A stretch of DNA of 53,111 nucleotides from Acidimicrobiales bacterium (GTDB taxonomy: Bacteria > Actinomycetota > Acidimicrobiia > Acidimicrobiales > Acidimicrobilacustridaceae), in contig JALOLF010000011.1 of NCBI GenBank assembly GCA_025456085.1, positions 1 to 53,111 on the forward strand, written 5' to 3'. A model generated the notes under the pieces. That model saw only the letters and a list, made by a program, of their open reading frames with translations. It did no database searches and was not told the origin of the DNA. Positions 19,500 through 28,337 of the stretch are shown here, one piece after another; the first letter of the stretch is position 1; each line of letters begins with the position of its first letter. Position numbers and translations under genes: made by a program.

Positions 19500-20621
19500 T
19501 CAGCCCGCGGCGAGGCCGACCTCCGCCAGGGTCACCGGGCGCTGCTCGTCGATGGAGCGGTGGGCGGCGAGACCCATGGCGACCGACCAGACGCCGTCGT
19601 CGAGGGTGACGGCGGGGGGAGCGCCGGAGCGGATCGCCTGGCAGAAGTCCAGGTGCTCGAGGTAGCTCGCGCCGTGGTGGGCGCCCACGAAGCGGACGCG
19701 CTCGTCGTCGTCGAGGACCTGTTCGTGCACCGGCCAGTCGGGTCCCCGGCTGCCCACCACCAGCTCGGCGCGACGGCCCCGGGCCGCCTCCATGAAGTTC
19801 GGCAGGTGCACCTCGACCTTGCCCCGGTCGCCCGTGGCCGCGAGCTCCTGCTCCCAGCGCGACCCCTCGGCGAACATGCACAGGTCGAGCAGCGCCCGCC
19901 GGCCGTCGTCGTAGTCGACGATGACGAAGGCGTTGTCGAGGATGTCGGGCACCTCGCCGTCGTAGCGCTCGTCGAGGTGGTTCACGTCCTGGGCACCGGA
20001 GGCCAGCACCCGCACCGGCCGACCCGGCAGGGCCTGGTTCATGAGGTCGAAGAAGTGGCAGCACTTCTCGACCAGGGTGCCGCCGGTGTTGCGGGTGAAG
20101 CGGTTCCAGTCGCCCACCTTGACCAGGAACGGGAAGCGGTGCTCGCGGATCGACAGCATGCGCACGTCGCCGGCGGTGCCGGCGCGCAGCTCGGCCAGGA
20201 AGCGGGCCACGGGCGGCATGTAGCGGTACTCGAGGGCCATCCACACGACCCCCGGGCGGTGGCGGGCGGCGTCGCGCACGGCGAGGCAGTCGGCCATGGT
20301 GGTGCACAGCGGCTTCTCCACCAGCACGTGCAGGTCGGTCTCGAGCACCCGGGCGAGCACGTCACGGTGGGTGTGGTTCGGCGTGGCGATCACCACCGCG
20401 TCGAGATCGTCGCGGGCGAGCAGGTCGTCGACGTCGGCGGTGACCTCCAGCGTGCCCCCGCCGGCCTCGAGCGCCGCGGCCCGCGACGACGCGACGGGAT
20501 CGGCCGCCGCCACCGGCCGCGCCCCGGGCAGGGCCACCACGTTGCGGATGTGCTCGCACCCCATCATCCCCGTGCCGACGAAGCCGTAGCGGATCTCGTC
20601 GGAGGGGGACGGCGCAGCCAT
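19500..20621 (-). CDS. Gfo/Idh/MocA family NAD(P)-dependent oxidoreductase
   Basis: 373 residues from the ATG at 20621 (MAAPSPSDEIRYGFVGTGMM). The Rossmann nucleotide-binding motif GFVGTGMMGCEH starts at about residue 12. AVVIATPNHTHRDVLARVLE and HVLVEKPLCTTMADC, with the conserved EKP lysine, are family landmarks, as is KCCHFFDL in the C-terminal alpha/beta domain. Members oxidise or reduce sugars, inositols and related polyols, and the exact substrate cannot be read from the sequence. It stands alone, divergent from the PAP2 gene, with tig downstream on the same strand. An in-frame start 60 bp further upstream is possible but adds a low-complexity leader. Confidence 0.9.
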   Translation of the reverse strand: MAAPSPSDEIRYGFVGTGMMGCEHIRNVVALPGARPVAAADPVASSRAAALEAGGGTLEVTADVDDLLARDDLDAVVIATPNHTHRDVLARVLETDLHVLVEKPLCTTMADCLAVRDAARHRPGVVWMALEYRYMPPVARFLAELRAGTAGDVRMLSIREHRFPFLVKVGDWNRFTRNTGGTLVEKCCHFFDLMNQALPGRPVRVLASGAQDVNHLDERYDGEVPDILDNAFVIVDYDDGRRALLDLCMFAEGSRWEQELAATGDRGKVEVHLPNFMEAARGRRAELVVGSRGPDWPVHEQVLDDDERVRFVGAHHGASYLEHLDFCQAIRSGAPPAVTLDDGVWSVAMGLAAHRSIDEQRPVTLAEVGLAAG

Positions 20622-20708
20622 CGGGCCAGCGTGGCACGTCGGCGCGGCCCCCGTCGGCCACACTGGCACCGTGACGTTCACCGCGGCCTCGACGACGCGC
20701 CCGCTGCC

Positions 20709-21368
20709 GTGACGCCGACCGGCGAGGAGGCGTCGGGCGTCGACACGAGCAACTCCTCGCTGCGACGACCGGCCCTCGTGTGGGTGGCGGTGTGGGGCGT
20801 GTGCGCCGTCGTGCTCGCCGTGTCGTGGGTGCTGGCCGGGCAGCAGCCCGTCGCCGACTGGGAGGCGTCGGCGTTCGAGGCCGTCAACGGCCTGTCCGAC
20901 GTGCTGGCGGACGCCATCTGGCTACCCATGCAGGTCGGCTCGTTCGTCGGCATGACGCTGTTCGTGCTGGGGCTGTGGGCCCTCACCCGTCGCGCCCGAC
21001 CGGCCCTCGACGTGGCCGCGGCGGCGCTGCTGGCCTGGGCCGTGGGCTGGACCATCAAGGGCATCGTGGACCGGGGTCGGCCGGTGGCGCTGCTCGACGA
21101 CCTGGTGGAACGGGCCACGGCGACGGGTTCGGGCTTCGTGTCCAGCCACACCGCGGTGGCCTTCGCCGGGGCCACGGTGCTGGCGGGCTGGCTCCCCCGC
21201 CCCTGGCGGCCGGTGCCCTACGCCGTGGCGGCCCTGGTGGCGTTCGGTCGGCTGCTGTGGGGCGTGCACCTGCCCCTCGACACGATCGGCGGCGCCGCCG
21301 TGGGCGTCATGTCGGGGATGCTGGTTCGCTGGCTGGCGCCGCAGCGGGCTCCTTCGTCAGCAGGTTGA
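20709..21368 (+). CDS. PAP2-family membrane phosphatase
   Basis: 219 residues with a GTG start at 20709 (start uncertain; no clear ribosome-binding site). Five or six membrane helices. The three PAP2 motifs are visible: KGIVDRGRP (Kx6RP), GFVSSHTAVAF (the PSGH position, here VSSH) and GRLLWGVHLPLDTIGG (RxxxxxHxxxD). Such enzymes dephosphorylate lipid phosphates, for example undecaprenyl pyrophosphate or phosphatidic acid, at the outer membrane face. The N-terminal motif position has SSH rather than SGH, which occurs in the family. Its last 62 bp overlap the 3' end of the convergent antiporter gene. Confidence 0.85.
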   Translation: MTPTGEEASGVDTSNSSLRRPALVWVAVWGVCAVVLAVSWVLAGQQPVADWEASAFEAVNGLSDVLADAIWLPMQVGSFVGMTLFVLGLWALTRRARPALDVAAAALLAWAVGWTIKGIVDRGRPVALLDDLVERATATGSGFVSSHTAVAFAGATVLAGWLPRPWRPVPYAVAALVAFGRLLWGVHLPLDTIGGAAVGVMSGMLVRWLAPQRAPSSAG

Positions 21369-22566
21369 AGCCCACCAGGGGGAAGACCAGCACCGACACC
21401 ATCGCCGCGCCGACCAGTGCCACGGCGTTCTCGGGCTTCATGCGCTCGGTCTGCACGCCGATCTCGGTGATCACCACCACCAGCGGCAGGGCCGTGGCCT
21501 GCACGATGCCGAGGCCCCACCGGGCGCGCGGCGCCAGCACGTCGCGGTACACGAGCAGCGCCGGCAGCCCCCGCACCACGAGGAAGAGGGCGAGGAACAC
21601 CGGGACCCGGGCCAGTGCCGAGGCACTGCCGAACAGCGCCTCGACGTCGAAGCGCATGCCCGACACCACGAAGAACGCAGGGATCAGGAAGCCGTAGCCG
21701 AGGCCCTCGAGGCGGGGTTCGAGCCCCTCCGCCTGGTCGCGGCTGAGCAGCAGTCGCACGATCAGCCCGGCGCTGAACGCGCCCAGGAGCGTGTCGAGGC
21801 CCAGCTCGAAGGCCAACAGGACCATGGCCACCACCAGCAGCACCACGATCCGCACCGGGAGCTGGGTGGAGGTGTGCAGGTGGCGGCGCAGCACGTCGAG
21901 CACGGCGGGGGGCTTCGGTCGGGTGGCCACCACGGCCACGAGGACGGCCAGGCTCACGAACACGACCAGCAGCAGGGCCTCGGTGGCCGGGTTGTCACCC
22001 GTGAGCAGCAGCGTGATCACCAGGATCGGACCGAACTCGCCGACGGCACCGGCTGCCACCAGCAGCCCCCCGATCGGTGTCTCCAGCAGGCCCCGGTCGC
22101 GCATCATGGGCAGCAGCGTGCCGATGGCGGTGGTGGTCAGGGCCAGGCCGATCAACAGATCGGAGACGGCGAAGCCCTCGATGACGAGGACCCCGGCGAC
22201 CGCCAGACCCAGCACCAGCGAGCCGAGCCAGCCGATGACACCTCGGTTGAGGGGCGTGCCCCGCACCCGGGCGAAGTCGATCTCGTAGCCGGCGAAGAAG
22301 AACAGGAACGCCAACCCGACGTCGGCCAGGTCGGTCACGAACGGTGTCAGCTCGGCCCACCCGAGGACCTGGGGGCCGATGAGGATGCCGAGCAGCAGCT
22401 CGAACAGCACGCTGGGCACCCGCCATCGGCGCAGCAGCTCGGCGAGGATGGGCGCCGCGACGGCGGCGCCCAGGATGACGACCAGCGAGAGCGGTGAAGA
22501 CTCCCCGCTGCCGGCCTCGGCGGCGAGGACCGCCAGCACCCCGACGGGTGACGAACCGATGTCCAT
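21307..22566 (-). CDS. Cation:proton antiporter, CPA2/Kef-type membrane domain
   Basis: 419 residues from the ATG at 22566 (MDIGSSPVGVLAVLAAEAGS). Some 12 hydrophobic helices; LAFLFFFAGYEIDFARVRGT and ALTTTAIGTLLPMMRDRG are typical of the Na+/H+ exchanger (KefB/CPA2) fold. No cytoplasmic TrkA/RCK domain follows, so it is a transport domain only. It likely exchanges Na+ or K+ for H+. A TACGTT -10 box ends 7 bp before the ATG, so the transcript is probably leaderless. The 3' end overlaps the PAP2 gene by 62 bp in convergent orientation. Divergent from the acyltransferase gene. Confidence 0.9.
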   Translation of the reverse strand: MDIGSSPVGVLAVLAAEAGSGESSPLSLVVILGAAVAAPILAELLRRWRVPSVLFELLLGILIGPQVLGWAELTPFVTDLADVGLAFLFFFAGYEIDFARVRGTPLNRGVIGWLGSLVLGLAVAGVLVIEGFAVSDLLIGLALTTTAIGTLLPMMRDRGLLETPIGGLLVAAGAVGEFGPILVITLLLTGDNPATEALLLVVFVSLAVLVAVVATRPKPPAVLDVLRRHLHTSTQLPVRIVVLLVVAMVLLAFELGLDTLLGAFSAGLIVRLLLSRDQAEGLEPRLEGLGYGFLIPAFFVVSGMRFDVEALFGSASALARVPVFLALFLVVRGLPALLVYRDVLAPRARWGLGIVQATALPLVVVITEIGVQTERMKPENAVALVGAAMVSVLVFPLVGFNLLTKEPAAAPASEPASPT

Positions 22567-22573
22567 GGGACGC

Positions 22574-22579
22574 AACGTA
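22574..22579 (-). promoter_or_regulatory. Candidate -10 element of the antiporter gene (leaderless)
   Basis: On the minus strand TACGTT is followed by 7 bp and then the ATG at 22566. No ribosome-binding site intervenes. Confidence 0.5.
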
Positions 22580-22764
22580 GATGCAGACGCGGCGGCGCCC
22601 GCGGACGACGACCGAGCGGGGCCGTCACGGCAGCGGCGCGTGACACCGGCAGGGACCGACGCGGGGTCGCCCGGACAAGTCGGGTCTTTGGGCCGTGGCG
22701 GGCACGGGTGCGGCGTGATCGGCTGACGGGAAGCGTCGAGGGAGCGACGACAGGGGGTGCTGCC

Positions 22765-24210
22765 ATGCCATACCAGCGGCTCTCGGCCCAGGACACGGTG
22801 TTCCTGCGCATCGAGGACGCCCACCAGCCCCAGCACGTGGGCTCGCTGTCGCTGTACGAAGGGGGCTCGTGGCGCGACGAGGCGGGACGGCTGCGCATCG
22901 AGGACCTGCGGGCGCACGTCGCCGGTCGCATCCACCGGGTGCCGCGCCTGCGCCAGCGCCTCATGTTCGTGCCCTTCGGCCAGGGTCGGCCGGTGTGGGT
23001 CGACGACGACCGCTTCGACCTCGACTACCACGTCCGGCTCACGGCGCTCCCCCGGCCCGGCGACGAGGCCCAGCTCCTCGAGCTGATGGGGCGGGTGCAG
23101 TCCCTGCCGTTGGACCGGGCCCGCCCGCTGTGGGAGCTGTGGTTCGTCGACGGCATCGAGGGCGACCGGGTGGGACTGATCATCAAGACCCACCACGCCC
23201 TGGGCGACGGCATCGCCAACGTGGACCTGGGCATGGCCCTGGTCGACCTCACACCCGAGGTGGTCGACGAGCCGGATCCGGCGCCCTGGCGCCCGGAGCC
23301 GGCGCCGTCGCCGGTCGGGCTGTGGCGCGACAGCGTCACCGAGCAGCTCACCCGGCCGTTCGCCCTCGTGGGCGGCGTGCTGCGGGCCGTGCGCGATCCC
23401 GGACCGGCGGTCGCAGCGGTGGCGAGCGTGGCGCAGACCCTGTGGACCTTCGCCGCGCAGCCGGCGCCCGCACCGTGGAACACGCCCGTCACCCAGCACC
23501 GCCGCTGGAGCCCGGCCCGGGTGTCGATGGACGAGGCGCGCGCCATCAAGGCGCAGGCCGGGTGCAGCCTCAACGACGTGGTGGTCGCCGCCTGCACCCT
23601 GGCGCTTCGCCGCTTCCTGACCGAGCACGGCGACGGGGTCGAGGGTCGCACCCTCAAGGCCATGGTCCCGGTCTCGACACGCCGCCAGGACGAGCACGGC
23701 ACCACCCTGGGCAACCGGGTGTCGATGTTCGTGGTCGACCTGCCCGTCGACGAGTCCGACCCGGTGCGCGTGCTCGAGAAGGTGCACCTGCAGACGGCCG
23801 TGCTGAAGGGCTCGACGATCGTCGACGGCGCCGAGTCGGTGATCCAGCTCGCCGACGGCATCACGCCCCTCGCTGCGCCCCTGACCCGCTTCGTGAGCCG
23901 GCACATCCCGATGAACCTGGTCATCACCAACGTGCCCGGTCCGCCCGTGCCGCTGTACCTGCGAGGTGCCCGCCTGCTCGAGGTCTTCCCGTACGTGGAG
24001 GTCGTCGACAACGAGGGCCTCACCATGGCGGTGCTGTCCTACGCCGGCCAGCTCGAGTTCGGCGTGACCTCCGACCGGGACGTGATCCCCGATCTCGGTC
24101 GGCTCACCGAGCAGGTGGAGAAGGCCTTCGGCGAGCTGCGCGACGCGGTCGGCGGCGCCGTCGAGGGGCGACGCGAGGACGCCGGCAACGGACCGGACCG
24201 CTCGCAGTAG
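22765..24210 (+). CDS. WS/DGAT-type O-acyltransferase
   Basis: 481 residues from the ATG at 22765 (MPYQRLSAQDTVFLRIEDAH; GGGGG upstream). The catalytic HHxxxDG motif is KTHHALGDGIANV, and the C-terminal half carries ITNVPGPPVPLYLRGARL, typical of wax ester synthase/diacylglycerol acyltransferases. These enzymes use acyl-CoA to make triacylglycerol or wax esters on the inner membrane, and often exist in many copies in mycobacteria and related actinobacteria. The next gene on this strand begins 57 bp downstream and may be co-transcribed. Confidence 0.93.
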   Translation: MPYQRLSAQDTVFLRIEDAHQPQHVGSLSLYEGGSWRDEAGRLRIEDLRAHVAGRIHRVPRLRQRLMFVPFGQGRPVWVDDDRFDLDYHVRLTALPRPGDEAQLLELMGRVQSLPLDRARPLWELWFVDGIEGDRVGLIIKTHHALGDGIANVDLGMALVDLTPEVVDEPDPAPWRPEPAPSPVGLWRDSVTEQLTRPFALVGGVLRAVRDPGPAVAAVASVAQTLWTFAAQPAPAPWNTPVTQHRRWSPARVSMDEARAIKAQAGCSLNDVVVAACTLALRRFLTEHGDGVEGRTLKAMVPVSTRRQDEHGTTLGNRVSMFVVDLPVDESDPVRVLEKVHLQTAVLKGSTIVDGAESVIQLADGITPLAAPLTRFVSRHIPMNLVITNVPGPPVPLYLRGARLLEVFPYVEVVDNEGLTMAVLSYAGQLEFGVTSDRDVIPDLGRLTEQVEKAFGELRDAVGGAVEGRREDAGNGPDRSQ

Positions 24211-24266
24211 CCTCCGACCCCACGGCGGCCGACCACGGCCCGCCGTCGATCCGGGGAGGTCCACAC

Positions 24267-25259
24267 GTGGTCCGTCTGAGCGACGCCGACGAGCGCCTCG
24301 ACCACCAGTTGCCCGAGCCGCACGGGGTGGTGGCCATCGAGCACCACCACTGGCGGGAGAGCTTCTTCTGGGAGGCCCACGGTCCCGACCTGTCCTCCGA
24401 CAAGCTGATCATCCCGGTGGCGGTCTTCCCCACGCGCAACCTCGTGTACGCCATCGCCATGGGCCGGGTCGGCGGCCGACCGATCCTCGCCTACCAGGAC
24501 CGTCCCTACGACGCCGACCCCGCTCCCTACGCGGGGCGGTTCCGGGTCGAGATCACCGAGCCCTACCGCCACATGCGCATCTCGCTGCCCGAGACCGACG
24601 GCGCCGCCCTGGACCTCGAGTTCACGGCCCGCACCCGGCCGGTGGGACTGCGCCGCGGTCGGCTCCTCGCCGACGACGGCTCACTCCTGTGGGACCAGAG
24701 CCACATGATCCAGTCCGGTGTCTGGTCGGGCACCTACCGCTTCGGGGACGTGTCCGGTTCGGTGGACGGCTGGGTGGGCCAACGCGACCACTCCTGGGGC
24801 GTCCGCGACCACGCCCGCATCCCGCTGTGGACCTGGTTCGCCATCCAACTCCCCGACGGCATGCTGGGCGTGTGGCACTGGGAGCTGGCCAACGGCGCCC
24901 GCGTCTACACCGACGGCGCGTTCGCACCCGCCGACTTCTCCGACCCCGTGCCGGTCATCGACTTCCACCACGAGCTGCACTGGACCGACGCCGACGGGGC
25001 CGAGGTGCCCTACGGCGCCGACGGCGCCGGCGTGGCCGGCCTGGCCGGCCGGCTCCGGGTCACGCTGGAGGGCGGGCGCACCCTGACCGTCGATGCGCAG
25101 GGCGTGTGGGCCCTGCCCTACTTCCCCAACGCCGGCGGCGGCCTGGTGCACATGCTGGTGGAGACCGACGACGGCCGCACCGGCACCGCCATCTACGAGG
25201 TGACCGGCCGCCACCACCACCGCTACTTCCCAACGCCCGTCGAGGCGACGGGGCACTGA
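24267..25259 (+). CDS. Beta-rich protein of the DUF7064/DUF7065 (AttH/CrtC-like) type
   Basis: 330 residues from the GTG at 24267, with GGGGAGG 9 bp upstream. The sequence is rich in aromatic residues and short beta-strand-like segments, no membrane helix. A central GWVGQRDHSWGVRDHARIPL stretch, with the HSWGVRD core, resembles actinobacterial proteins I associate with DUF7065/DUF7064 and with the AttH/hydroxyneurosporene-dehydratase lipocalin-like fold; I recall this without a search. Location after a WS/DGAT gene suggests lipid or isoprenoid handling. Enzymatic activity is unknown. Confidence 0.65.
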   Translation: MVRLSDADERLDHQLPEPHGVVAIEHHHWRESFFWEAHGPDLSSDKLIIPVAVFPTRNLVYAIAMGRVGGRPILAYQDRPYDADPAPYAGRFRVEITEPYRHMRISLPETDGAALDLEFTARTRPVGLRRGRLLADDGSLLWDQSHMIQSGVWSGTYRFGDVSGSVDGWVGQRDHSWGVRDHARIPLWTWFAIQLPDGMLGVWHWELANGARVYTDGAFAPADFSDPVPVIDFHHELHWTDADGAEVPYGADGAGVAGLAGRLRVTLEGGRTLTVDAQGVWALPYFPNAGGGLVHMLVETDDGRTGTAIYEVTGRHHHRYFPTPVEATGH

Positions 25260-25298
25260 CGGCGGGGATCCGACGACCCCCGCCGACCTGCCCGCGGG

Positions 25299-26027
25299 TC
25301 AGCCCGCCGGGGTGAAGGTGCCCTCGAGGTGCCACACCCCGGTGAAGTCGTTGAAGGCACCACCCACGATCTGGCTCGACCAGTCGAGGGTGTAGGCGCC
25401 CGTGTCCGCGTCGATGGTGCCGCTGACCGCTGCGGTCAACCCGGGGCTCGACCCGTCGGGCTTCGGCGCGCCCTGGTTGAACACGAGGTTGCTGTAGTAG
25501 GCGGTCCAGGCGGAGAGGTCGCCGGTGAGCTCGCCCGATGTTGCGGTGACCGTCGGCGTCGCCGCACCGTCGGCATCGCTGGTGGCCACGGCGAACTGCA
25601 CCGCGAAGAAGGTGACCGGTTCGATGATGTCGGTGGCCAGGCCGTTGCCCGCGGCGTCGAACGCCGGATCCGGCGGCGCCTGGAACTCGCCGGTGACCAG
25701 GCCGCTCTCGCTGCCGCCGGTGAGCGGGTTGTACGTCTGGTCGGTGCACGACGAATCGGTGTTGGGCACGAAGGGGCCTTCCTCGGCGGTGCCACCGGCC
25801 TGGATCATGCGGAAGTACGAACCCCGGACGCCCTCCGCGTCGCACGTGGCCGGGTCGATGCTGAACGTCCCCGCGAGCTCGCCCTCGAAGCCGGAGGCCT
25901 CTTCTGTGGCGGTGTCCTGCTGGGACGACTCGGTCGCCTCGTCCTCGTCGTCGCCGCAGCCGGCAGCGAGCAGCAGCGCAGCGGCCACGACGGCGAGGCC
26001 GCGACGGGCTCGTGTTCGGGTGGTCAT
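25299..26027 (-). CDS. Secreted lipoprotein of unknown function
   Basis: 242 residues. The signal peptide is basic then hydrophobic (MTTRTRARRGLAVVAAALLL) and ends in the lipobox LAAGC, so Cys24 should be lipidated and anchored outside the membrane. An acidic Ser/Thr/Glu linker follows, then a beta-rich domain of about 190 residues that I cannot place in a family. The ATG overlaps the stop of the upstream duplicated membrane protein (26024-26027, ATGA), so the two are probably co-translated and may act together at the membrane. Confidence 0.8.
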   Translation of the reverse strand: MTTRTRARRGLAVVAAALLLAAGCGDDEDEATESSQQDTATEEASGFEGELAGTFSIDPATCDAEGVRGSYFRMIQAGGTAEEGPFVPNTDSSCTDQTYNPLTGGSESGLVTGEFQAPPDPAFDAAGNGLATDIIEPVTFFAVQFAVATSDADGAATPTVTATSGELTGDLSAWTAYYSNLVFNQGAPKPDGSSPGLTAAVSGTIDADTGAYTLDWSSQIVGGAFNDFTGVWHLEGTFTPAG

Positions 26028-27082
26028 GGGGAGCTCCCTTCGGGTGGGGCTGCATCGGCCTCGGGGTCGGAGGCAGCCGGGGTCGGGGTCACCGGGGCGG
26101 CCGACTCGTCGTGGGTCGTGTCCGACCCGGCCTCGGCCGGGCGGGCGGTGAGCGCCACGACGCCGCAACCGGCGACGAGCAGCCCGGGGATCAGGAAGAA
26201 CCACGGGAAGAGCGGGAACGGCGGCAACGAAGCGACCGCGTCGAAGTTGTCGACGTTGTCGCTCATCGTCGACACCATCGGCGCGAAGTCGGTGACGATG
26301 GTGGGCCACACGTCGCTCAGGGCAGTGATCTGGGGGAACGCCTCGGCCGTCTCCTCGGGCGTGGCACCCTCGGCCGCGGCCAGGGCGGGCAGGGCCTGGT
26401 TGCGCAACTGGCCCTCGGCGGCGCCCATGGTGATGAAGTAGCCCTGCACCCGCTGCACGCGCTCCCGGGTCATCATGGGTTCGAAGTCCTCGATCATGTC
26501 GCCGCCCTGCGGCGCCCGGCTGAACATCTGGAACGCCACCGGTGCGAGCACCAACCCGACGCCGAGGGCCACGAGCACCCACGCCGCAGGCCTGGTCGAC
26601 CGGCCACGTCGACCGGCCAGCAGCGCCCACGTGGCCGCACCGGCCACCAGCACACCGGGGATGACGAAGAACCAGGGGAACAGCGGGAACGGCGGCAGCG
26701 AAGCGACCGCGTCGTAGTTGTCGAGGTTGCGGTCCATGGTGTCCAGCAGGTCGGTCATGTCGGCCTGGACGTCGGGCCACTGCTCGCGCAGGGACGCGAC
26801 CTGGACGTAGGTCGTGTCGAAGTCCTCGGCGGGCACGGCGCCGGCGTCGGCCAACGCGGGCTGGAGCTGGTCGCTGGCCTGGGCGTCCGCGGCGTCGACG
26901 GTGTCGAGGTACCCACGGAAGCGCTCGATGACCTCGGTGCTCATGTAGGGCTCGAAGTCGTCGATCATGTCGCCGCCCTGGGGCGCACGGCTGAACATCT
27001 GGAACGCGAACGGGGCCACGACCAGACCGAGACCGATGACCAGGGCGACGACGCTGGCACCCCGGCGAGCTCCGTTCGACAT
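26024..27082 (-). CDS. Membrane protein made of two tandem homologous units
   Basis: 352 residues (ATG at 27082, AGGAGCC upstream). Two units of about 150 residues, offset by 157 codons, each comprise a membrane helix, the sequence AFQMFSRAPQGGDMI(D/E)DFEP, a helical extracytoplasmic region, then NYDAVASLPPFPLFPWFF or NFDAVASLPPFPLFPWFF leading into a second helix. Four membrane spans in total. The C-terminal tail is acidic and Pro-rich. At DNA level the two copies remain nearly identical in short blocks (around 26,191-26,250 and 26,662-26,721), so the duplication is fairly recent or under gene conversion. Family and function unknown; coupled to the lipoprotein gene downstream. Confidence 0.8.
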   Translation of the reverse strand: MSNGARRGASVVALVIGLGLVVAPFAFQMFSRAPQGGDMIDDFEPYMSTEVIERFRGYLDTVDAADAQASDQLQPALADAGAVPAEDFDTTYVQVASLREQWPDVQADMTDLLDTMDRNLDNYDAVASLPPFPLFPWFFVIPGVLVAGAATWALLAGRRGRSTRPAAWVLVALGVGLVLAPVAFQMFSRAPQGGDMIEDFEPMMTRERVQRVQGYFITMGAAEGQLRNQALPALAAAEGATPEETAEAFPQITALSDVWPTIVTDFAPMVSTMSDNVDNFDAVASLPPFPLFPWFFLIPGLLVAGCGVVALTARPAEAGSDTTHDESAAPVTPTPAASDPEADAAPPEGSSP

Positions 27083-27179
27083 GGCTCCTCGTTCACTGGA
27101 GGTGGGACGTCCCGGCTGGACCTTGGCCGGCAAACGATCCGGTCGGCCACGACGAGACCGTCCGTCAGCGTCCACCACG

Positions 27180-27223
27180 GGTCCCCCAGCGGCCAGGGAC
27201 CAAGGTCACCGGTCGCCGTGACC
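27180..27223 (-). terminator. Two tandem hairpins downstream of the LysR gene
   Basis: ggtccc/gggacc (27180-27201) and ggtcac/gtgacc (27204-27223) form adjacent stems of 6 bp each, about 80 bp past the lysR-type stop on the minus strand. They fit a GC-rich terminator without a U-run. The rest of 27,083-27,303 shows only the ribosome-binding site for the next gene. Confidence 0.45.
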
Positions 27224-27303
27224 CACGGCGCTCCCGAGCAATCCCCACCGGGCCGACGGGTCGCACTGCCGAGCCGTTCCGGCGACGGCGCTCCCCGTCC
27301 GGC

Positions 27304-28239
27304 TCAGCGCCGACGCCGGGCCCGGGCCCGCAGCTCGTCGCCCAGATCGGCACACACGTCGACGGCCAGCTCCACGAAGCGATCGGCAGCCGGCAACCGG
27401 GTGCGTCCGACCGCCCGGGCCAGGCCGATCACCCGGGGCGGGATGGGCGGGTCGAGGCGTTGGACGGCCACGGCAGGATCGTCGACGTCGACGGTCAGCA
27501 GCGGCATCACCGACAGCCCCATGCCGGCTCGCACCATGGCCTGCACGGCGCCGTTGTCGTTGGAACGGAACACGTAGTCGGGTTCGATCCCCCCGGCCCG
27601 CAGCTCCTGGTCGATGAGGGCCTGGCACGCTGCTGCGTGCCACCCGATGAGCGGCGCGCCGGCGAGGTCGTCCAACGGTCGCCGCTCCCCCTGCGTCGAC
27701 GCCGCGGGGGCCACGAGCACGAACGGGTCCTCGCACAGGCCGACGACCTCGAAGCGCTCGTCGACGGCGCCGGCCACGACGAAGCTCAGATCCAGCTCCC
27801 CGCCGGCGAGGCGCGCCAGCACGTCGTCCTGGTCGTCGGACTCCACGAGGCGGATCTCGATGTGGGGATGCTCGGCCAGGAATCGGCCGATCACCGCAGG
27901 CAGCACGCGCACCGACACCGTCTGGAAGGTGCCCACCACGATGCGACCGGCCGAGCCCGCCTGCAGCGCGGCCAGCTCGTCGGCCGCCTGGGCCAGGCGG
28001 TCGAGGACCACGGCGGCGTGTTCGACCATCAGGCGCCCGGCGGGGGTGAGCGTCGCAGGGCGGGGACCACCGGGCCGGTCGAACATGCGCTCACCGACGG
28101 CGCGCTCGAGAGCCGAGATCTGCTGGCTGACGGCGGACTGCGTGAACCCGAGCCGTTCCGCGGCACGCCCGAAGGTGCCCTCCTCGGCCACCGCCCGCAG
28201 CGCGGCGAGGTGACGGATCTCCACATCGGACCAGACCAT
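27304..28239 (-). CDS. LysR-family transcriptional regulator
   Basis: 311 residues from the ATG at 28239 (MVWSDVEIRHLAALRAVAEE). The N-terminal winged helix has the family pattern GTFGRAAERLGFTQSAVSQQ and ISALERAVGERMFDRPGG; the rest is the periplasmic-binding-protein-like co-inducer domain (IRLVESDDQDDVLARLAGGE). It is divergent from a small gene, with a 98-bp AT-rich gap containing an imperfect inverted repeat, the classic arrangement for a LysR regulator controlling its neighbour. A TATAGT -10 box lies about 9 bp before the ATG. The effector is unknown. A longer start (Met 36 bp upstream) is possible but would overlap the operator. Confidence 0.93.
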   Translation of the reverse strand: MVWSDVEIRHLAALRAVAEEGTFGRAAERLGFTQSAVSQQISALERAVGERMFDRPGGPRPATLTPAGRLMVEHAAVVLDRLAQAADELAALQAGSAGRIVVGTFQTVSVRVLPAVIGRFLAEHPHIEIRLVESDDQDDVLARLAGGELDLSFVVAGAVDERFEVVGLCEDPFVLVAPAASTQGERRPLDDLAGAPLIGWHAAACQALIDQELRAGGIEPDYVFRSNDNGAVQAMVRAGMGLSVMPLLTVDVDDPAVAVQRLDPPIPPRVIGLARAVGRTRLPAADRFVELAVDVCADLGDELRARARRRR

Positions 28240-28248
28240 CGGAGCATC

Positions 28249-28311
28249 ACTATATCTGATCACTACGATGAGCAATGATCGCTATACCTAATGAAATACC
28301 GGACGTAGGGT
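28249..28311. promoter_or_regulatory. Divergent promoters with LysR-type inverted repeat
   Basis: This stretch is strikingly AT-rich for the window. The imperfect palindrome tatatctgatca / tgatcgctata (28251-28262 and 28276-28286) is a candidate LysR site. TATAGT on the minus strand (28254-28249) is the likely lysR -10 box, inside the left arm. TAGGGT on the plus strand (28306-28311) is the likely -10 of the small gene, 20 bp past the right arm. Overlap of operator and lysR promoter suggests autoregulation. Confidence 0.55.
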
Positions 28312-28337
28312 GAATCCATCGAACGGAGGTCCCCGAC

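Noticed and set aside
18132..20708. Long upstream part of the plus-strand frame that ends in the PAP2 gene
   Set aside because: The first ~860 codons are antisense to tig and the oxidoreductase; only the last 219 codons carry PAP2 motifs, so I started the gene at 20709.
22869..24266. In-frame upstream extension of the DUF7064-like gene through the acyltransferase
   Set aside because: It is a shadow frame of the acyltransferase with Ala/Arg/Gly bias; a good ribosome-binding site precedes the GTG at 24267.
25341..25356. Third SARP-like repeat (tgaagtcgttgaagg)
   Set aside because: The two heptamers are 9 bp apart, not 11, and the site lies within the lipoprotein coding sequence.
27180..27223. 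Attenuator for the duplicated membrane protein
   Set aside because: The hairpins are closer to the lysR stop and have no associated leader peptide or alternative pairing; a terminator is simpler.
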